Assembly (NCBI RefSeq): GCF_030812855.1 | Contig: NZ_JAUSTK010000045.1 | Span: 1 to 32,477 of the forward strand | DNA length: 32,477 nt | Source: Paenibacillus wynnii | Lineage (GTDB): Bacteria; Bacillota; Bacilli; Paenibacillales; Paenibacillaceae | Reading direction: 5' to 3' | In this document: positions 30,713 through 32,477 of the stretch, piece by piece | How positions within the stretch are numbered: position 1 is the stretch's first letter | How the letters are laid out: every line of letters starts with the position of its first letter | Notes under the pieces: model-generated | What the model saw: the letters and a program-made list of their open reading frames with translations, nothing else | What the model was told of the DNA's origin: nothing | Databases searched by the model: none | Program-made: the position numbers and the translations under genes

Positions 30713-32029
30713 ATGAACCGTTCTACATCTGAGGAATTATATCAGGAAGCCCTTCAACATATCGTAGGAGGTGTCAACAGCCCCTCACGATCATTCAAGG
30801 CCGTCGGAGGCGGAGCACCTGTATTTATGAAACGCGGCAGCGGAGCACACTTTTGGGATGAAGATGGCAACAAATACATAGATTACTTGGCCGCTTACGG
30901 CCCGATTATTACCGGTCACGCTCATCCTCACATTACCGCAGCCATCACTGAGGCAGCAGAGAATGGGATACTTTACGGAACTCCAACTCGACTAGAAATT
31001 AAACTTGCCAAAATGCTCAAAGAAGCCATCCCTTCGATGGATAAAGTACGGTTCGTCAACTCCGGTACTGAAGCCGTTATGACTACGATCCGTGTAGCCC
31101 GTGCTTACACTAAACGCAGCAAAATTGTTAAGTTCGCCGGCTGTTACCATGGTCATTCCGACCTTGTGCTTGTTGCAGCAGGCTCCGGGCCTTCTACACT
31201 GGGCATCCCCGACAGCGCCGGGGTTCCGCAAAGTATCGCCCAAGAAGTGATTACTGTCCCTTTCAACGACCTTGATGCTCTGCGTGAAGCGCTGGAGAAA
31301 TGGGGCGAGGAAGTTGCAGCAGTTATGGTGGAGCCTATCGTCGGCAACTTCGGTATGGTTATGCCTAAGCCCGGCTTTCTAGAGGGGCTCTGCAAGCTTA
31401 CGCATGATAACGGCTCACTTGTGATCTACGATGAGGTGATTACCGCCTTCCGCTTCCACTATGGCTCGACACAAACCTATGCTGAATTGGACAACCATGA
31501 GGACATCATTCCTGATCTGACGGCACTGGGCAAAATCATCGGCGGCGGCCTGCCTATCGGTGCTTACGGCGGACGTAAGCACGTTATGGAACAGGTTGCC
31601 CCGCTCGGCCCTGCTTATCAGGCCGGTACCATGGCGGGAAATCCCGCTTCCATATCAGCGGGCATCGCCTGTCTCGAAGTCCTTCGGGGTGAGGGAGTAT
31701 ACGAAGAAATGGAACGGCTGGCGATTCGCTTGATCGATGGACTTCAGGCGTCAGCTGCGCGCCACGGCATACCGCTAACCATCAATCGTATACGCGGCGC
31801 TTTTTCTACCCATTTCTGCGATCACCCAATTACCGATTATGAGGAAGCTCAGGATACGGACGGCGAGATGTTCGCCAGCTTCTTCCGCCACATGCTGAAC
31901 CGCGGCATTAACCTGGCCCCGTCCAAATATGAAGCATGGTTCCTCACTACGGAGCATACAGACGAAGATATTGATGCAACGCTCGAAGCGGCCGAGGACT
32001 CCTTCCGCGCTATGGAGGCGGAGAGATAA
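30713..32029 (+). CDS. hemL: glutamate-1-semialdehyde 2,1-aminomutase (HemL/GsaB)
   Basis: A 438-residue PLP enzyme that isomerises glutamate-1-semialdehyde to 5-aminolevulinate for haem synthesis. Class III aminotransferase motifs are present: VGGVNSPSRSFKAVGG at the N-terminus, NSGTEAVMTTIRVAR (PLP phosphate site), CYHGHSD, IYDEVITAFR with Asp240, and Lys274 in ALGKIIGGGLPIGAYGG, the Schiff-base lysine. GNPASISAG follows as usual. AAAGGATG lies about 9 bases before the ATG. The bcp neighbour matches the B. subtilis gsaB locus, so this is likely the gsaB-type paralogue and another copy may sit in a hem operon elsewhere. Confidence 0.94.
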   Translation: MNRSTSEELYQEALQHIVGGVNSPSRSFKAVGGGAPVFMKRGSGAHFWDEDGNKYIDYLAAYGPIITGHAHPHITAAITEAAENGILYGTPTRLEIKLAKMLKEAIPSMDKVRFVNSGTEAVMTTIRVARAYTKRSKIVKFAGCYHGHSDLVLVAAGSGPSTLGIPDSAGVPQSIAQEVITVPFNDLDALREALEKWGEEVAAVMVEPIVGNFGMVMPKPGFLEGLCKLTHDNGSLVIYDEVITAFRFHYGSTQTYAELDNHEDIIPDLTALGKIIGGGLPIGAYGGRKHVMEQVAPLGPAYQAGTMAGNPASISAGIACLEVLRGEGVYEEMERLAIRLIDGLQASAARHGIPLTINRIRGAFSTHFCDHPITDYEEAQDTDGEMFASFFRHMLNRGINLAPSKYEAWFLTTEHTDEDIDATLEAAEDSFRAMEAER

Positions 32030-32053
32030 AATAAGGGCTATTGGGGCGGAACC

Positions 32054-32270
32054 GTGCCACTTTGGCGGATTCTAGTGTATTTTTACATTTAAATTAGCCG
32101 ATACGTGCCACTTCAGTAAATTCTAGTGTACTTATGCATTTGAATTCGCAGATACGTGCCACTTCAGCTGATTCTAGTGTACTTATGCATTTGAATTCGC
32201 AGATACGTGCCACTTTGGCGGATTCAAGTGTATTTTTACATTTGAATTAACTGAAACATGCCACTTGGGC
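32054..32270. repeat. 51-bp tandem repeat, array D
   Basis: The GTGCCAC motif recurs at 32054, 32105, 32156, 32207 and (as ATGCCAC) 32258, exactly 51 bp apart. Each unit has a 25-bp box (TTCTAGTGTACTTATGCAT type, starting at 32070, 32121, 32172 and 32223) and a 26-bp spacer. Units two and three are nearly identical. The box resembles those of elements A-C. Confidence 0.92.
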
Positions 32271-32274
32271 GATA

Positions 32275-32477
32275 GCGTCAAGAAGTTTGTGTATGAGAGT
32301 AGAAGTATCTCCTCCGGTATCCGCGACCAAATACGGCAAATCGTCTAACTACATGGGTTTCAATATATATAGTTGCACAAAGGAGTCAATTTCATAATTC
32401 AATTTGCTAAATATTAAGACTTAGCCAAAATCTGAGGTCATTTTTTTAATTTAGGCCACTTGCTGGGATTTGCTCAA
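32275..32477. other. right-edge intergenic sequence
   Basis: AT-rich. A possible degenerate fifth box of array D begins near 32278, and a partial box of the A-C type (ATAGTTGCACAAAG) lies at about 32369-32382. No gene is supported: a 34-codon frame from about 32293 has no ribosome binding site. Confidence 0.4.

Noticed and set aside
32054..32270. CRISPR array
   Set aside because: In array D both box and spacer repeat, and no cas genes are present. In elements A-C the boxes are degenerate, change orientation and have unequal spacing. Neither fits CRISPR repeats with unique spacers.
32293..32397. A 34-codon plus-strand frame near the right edge
   Set aside because: No ribosome binding site, no conserved motif, and it overlaps a partial repeat box.

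Overview
The window looks like the chromosome of a Paenibacillus-type Firmicute. GC is moderate, Shine-Dalgarno sites are strong, GTG and TTG starts are frequent, and genes resemble the Bacillus/Paenibacillus set (pbuG, a DUF58/transglutaminase/guaA cluster, bcp next to a glutamate-1-semialdehyde aminomutase, LytR-CpsA-Psr). No rRNA, tRNA, phage, insertion sequence or CRISPR array was recognised.

Layout. 1-258: edge sequence and a terminator. 259-2079 (minus): a secreted transglutaminase-like protein behind two tandem c-di-GMP-I riboswitches, and a class D sortase. 2118-9007 (minus): an envelope glycosylation operon with GtrA, a GT2 polyprenyl-phosphate glycosyltransferase, a 1276-residue double GT-C protein and a second GT-C protein. 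9151-10860: pbuG with a guanine riboswitch, a promoter and a pair of PurR boxes. 10896-12026: an orphan nucleotidyltransferase. 12456-17838: guaA, a membrane transglutaminase and a DUF58 protein. 17927-20012: divergent polysaccharide deacetylase lipoprotein and DedA protein. 20112-21811 (plus): small lipoprotein, WYL regulator, zinc-ribbon protein. 22257-24220: MarR/MFS efflux operon with a palindromic operator. 24563-28843: a 1400-residue double activase/dehydratase-like protein. 28965-32029: Bcp peroxiredoxin, LCP ligase, glutamate-1-semialdehyde aminomutase.

The main unexplained structure is a family of intergenic box arrays. Three intergenic regions (12126-12314, 21876-22064, 24329-24517) each carry four imperfectly palindromic 25-bp boxes with start-to-start spacing of exactly 51, 62 and 51 bp. 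Each element is 189 bp long, while the sequence between boxes is not conserved. A fourth region (about 32054-32270) holds a 51-bp tandem repeat with a related box and the same 25/26 bp geometry. All four lie just downstream of a gene's 3' end, and in three cases beyond its terminator. I do not recognise this as a named element.

Functionally, much of the window concerns the cell envelope: lipid-linked sugar synthesis, flipping and transfer, sortase, deacetylase, LCP ligase and two transglutaminase-fold proteins. Purine salvage and GMP synthesis (pbuG, guaA) flank the nucleotidyltransferase.
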